A stretch of DNA of 24,203 nucleotides, from assembly GCA_903944255.1 (NCBI GenBank), contig CAJARE010000319.1, positions 1-24,203 of the forward strand. The letters are read 5' to 3'. The position numbers were made by a program, and so were the translations under genes. Below, piece by piece: positions 23,409 to 24,203 of the stretch; within the stretch, counting starts at the first letter, position 1; each line of letters starts with the position of its first letter. The notes under the pieces were generated by a model that was given only the letters and a program-made list of their open reading frames with translations, was not told where the DNA came from and searched no databases. This stretch comes from an uncultured beta proteobacterium. Lineage in GTDB: Bacteria > Pseudomonadota > Gammaproteobacteria > Burkholderiales > Burkholderiaceae.

Positions 23409-23978
23409 TTAATTAGAGCTACGATCCAAATAATTAGCGAAATCAAAGACCGAATTTGGTCCACGCGCCACTTCTTCAATTTTCTTAAATTGAGCCTTCA
23501 CTACCTTTTGAATTTCCCCTTTTTGCCTTTTTTCTACTTTTGTATCGAGAGGAATATACACTGTACGCTCAGGTGGTTTTTTAAGATCGCTAAAGCTTGG
23601 AACGTAATCTTTAATTGTCGATGCTAGGGTGACATTTGCCATACAACTCAGCATATAAGTCTCAAGGGACTGATAGAGCTCTTTTGCAATATCTGATAGG
23701 TCAACCTTGCGCTTGGTAATTAAATTCATCGCTAGAACAATATCTTTAATGGTGATGATCTGTGGATCTTGGGAGAGTACGTAACCTCCCCTACGGCCTT
23801 TTTCACCCCTAATAATCCCTGACTCTCTTAGAGGGCGTAATAGAAGTTCGATGCGACTAATCGATAAATGCTGTCTTTTAGCGAGCTCTGGCACTGGTAC
23901 TGGTCGTCCATTGCTTGAATGGCTAGCGATGTCAACTAGGGCATTTAGAGCTGTTTTTGCTGCTTTAGTGATATCCAT
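23409..23978 (-). CDS. Rrf2-family transcriptional regulator
   Basis: This 189-residue protein has an N-terminal winged helix typical of Rrf2/IscR: 'AAKTALNALVDIASH', then 'VPVPELAKRQHLSISRIELLLRPLRESGIIRGEKGRRGGYVLS' (about 27-69), including the family RGxxGGYxL wing. IscR-type Fe-S ligation needs three closely spaced Cys near residues 90-105; this protein has a single Cys ('LSCMAN', about C115), so it does not bind a cluster in the IscR way. It has a longer C-terminal region than minimal Rrf2 proteins. It lies 79 bp upstream of the DUF2805-photolyase-DUF2256 cluster on the same strand and could regulate it or itself; its signal is unknown. Confidence 0.9.
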   Translation of the reverse strand: MDITKAAKTALNALVDIASHSSNGRPVPVPELAKRQHLSISRIELLLRPLRESGIIRGEKGRRGGYVLSQDPQIITIKDIVLAMNLITKRKVDLSDIAKELYQSLETYMLSCMANVTLASTIKDYVPSFSDLKKPPERTVYIPLDTKVEKRQKGEIQKVVKAQFKKIEEVARGPNSVFDFANYLDRSSN

Positions 23979-24203
23979 TTTGAACTTAGCGGAAAGGTTT
24001 GATTGGCCCTAGTATGAAACTCATTCAAAATTTATGCTGCAGCGCACTTTTTAACCCTATTTATCTCATGGTTGAGGCTGGCGGAACTAATGGCCTTACT
24101 GCCTTTTGAGCACATGAAGTAAAGGATAAAGATAACAAATGCTTAAGCTGCAATCAGCAAAAATGATGTAAATCCATTACATTGAAAGAATGAATCAATC
24201 AAA
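23979..24203. other. Upstream region of the Rrf2 gene, no gene seen
   Basis: This stretch of 225 bases has no coding frame with recognisable protein features on either strand. It should hold the promoter of the Rrf2 gene. An ATG at 24190 after GAAAGA could begin a plus-strand gene beyond the window, but only four codons are visible. Confidence 0.4.

Noticed and set aside
23253..23627. 124-codon plus-strand frame
   Set aside because: It lies antisense across the DUF2805 and Rrf2 genes, both of which have clear family matches; its composition is low-complexity and no motif is seen.
24190..24203. Possible start codon of a plus-strand gene at the window edge
   Set aside because: Only four codons are visible and the GAAAGA before it is weak; it cannot be supported.
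1..24203. CRISPR array, insertion sequence, prophage or tRNA/rRNA genes
   Set aside because: No regularly spaced repeats, no transposase or integrase protein features and no recognisable structural RNA were seen on either strand.

Overview
The window is a stretch of a low-GC betaproteobacterial chromosome, probably Burkholderiales and most like Polynucleobacter or a close relative. The reasons are the AT-rich but Gram-negative gene style, three Bug/TctC-type periplasmic receptors (a family greatly expanded in Burkholderiales), AzlCD, and a photolyase gene cluster. The taxon is inferred from protein character only; no rRNA or tRNA gene is present. I see no insertion sequence, phage gene, integrase or CRISPR array.

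Left part (1-5446): a 5'-complete but window-truncated SxxK serine hydrolase overlaps the end of a Bug receptor gene (minus strand). A 42-bp gap separates this pair from a divergent DAO-type FAD amine oxidase. Next, on the minus strand, come a choloylglycine-hydrolase-type Ntn amidase and a NylB-like serine hydrolase. Together they suggest uptake and hydrolysis of amides or esters followed by amine oxidation (inference).

Middle-left (5531-11569): a GntR/FadR-type regulator stands ahead of a tightly packed minus-strand operon: Bug receptor, galactarolactone-cycloisomerase-like enolase-superfamily enzyme, FAH-family hydrolase, D-2-hydroxyacid dehydrogenase, and a second enolase-superfamily enzyme. 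A strong hairpin terminator follows. It looks like a sugar-acid (aldonate/aldarate) catabolic operon of unassigned substrate. Overlapping palindromes in front of the Bug gene are candidate operators.

Centre (11644-15946): azlCD (branched-chain amino acid exporter) is divergent from a FrnE-like DsbA-family protein, a third Bug receptor and a Cys-type sulfatase. Right-centre (16027-20463, minus): an exported SUMF1/FGE-domain protein without the catalytic cysteines, a thiolase, an AMP-forming acyl-CoA ligase and a kynurenine-formamidase-like hydrolase.

Right end (20647-23978): an SDR is convergent with a minus-strand cluster consisting of a DUF2805/TIGR03643 protein, an FeS-type (6-4) photolyase (DPRP/FeS-BCP family) and a 53-residue DUF2256 zinc-ribbon-like gene. 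An Rrf2-family regulator lies upstream. The last 225 bases hold no gene I can support.

The strongest candidates for something undescribed are the two-enolase sugar-acid operon, the receptor-coupled amide/ester hydrolase region, the Bug-sulfatase pair, and the photolyase accessory cluster.
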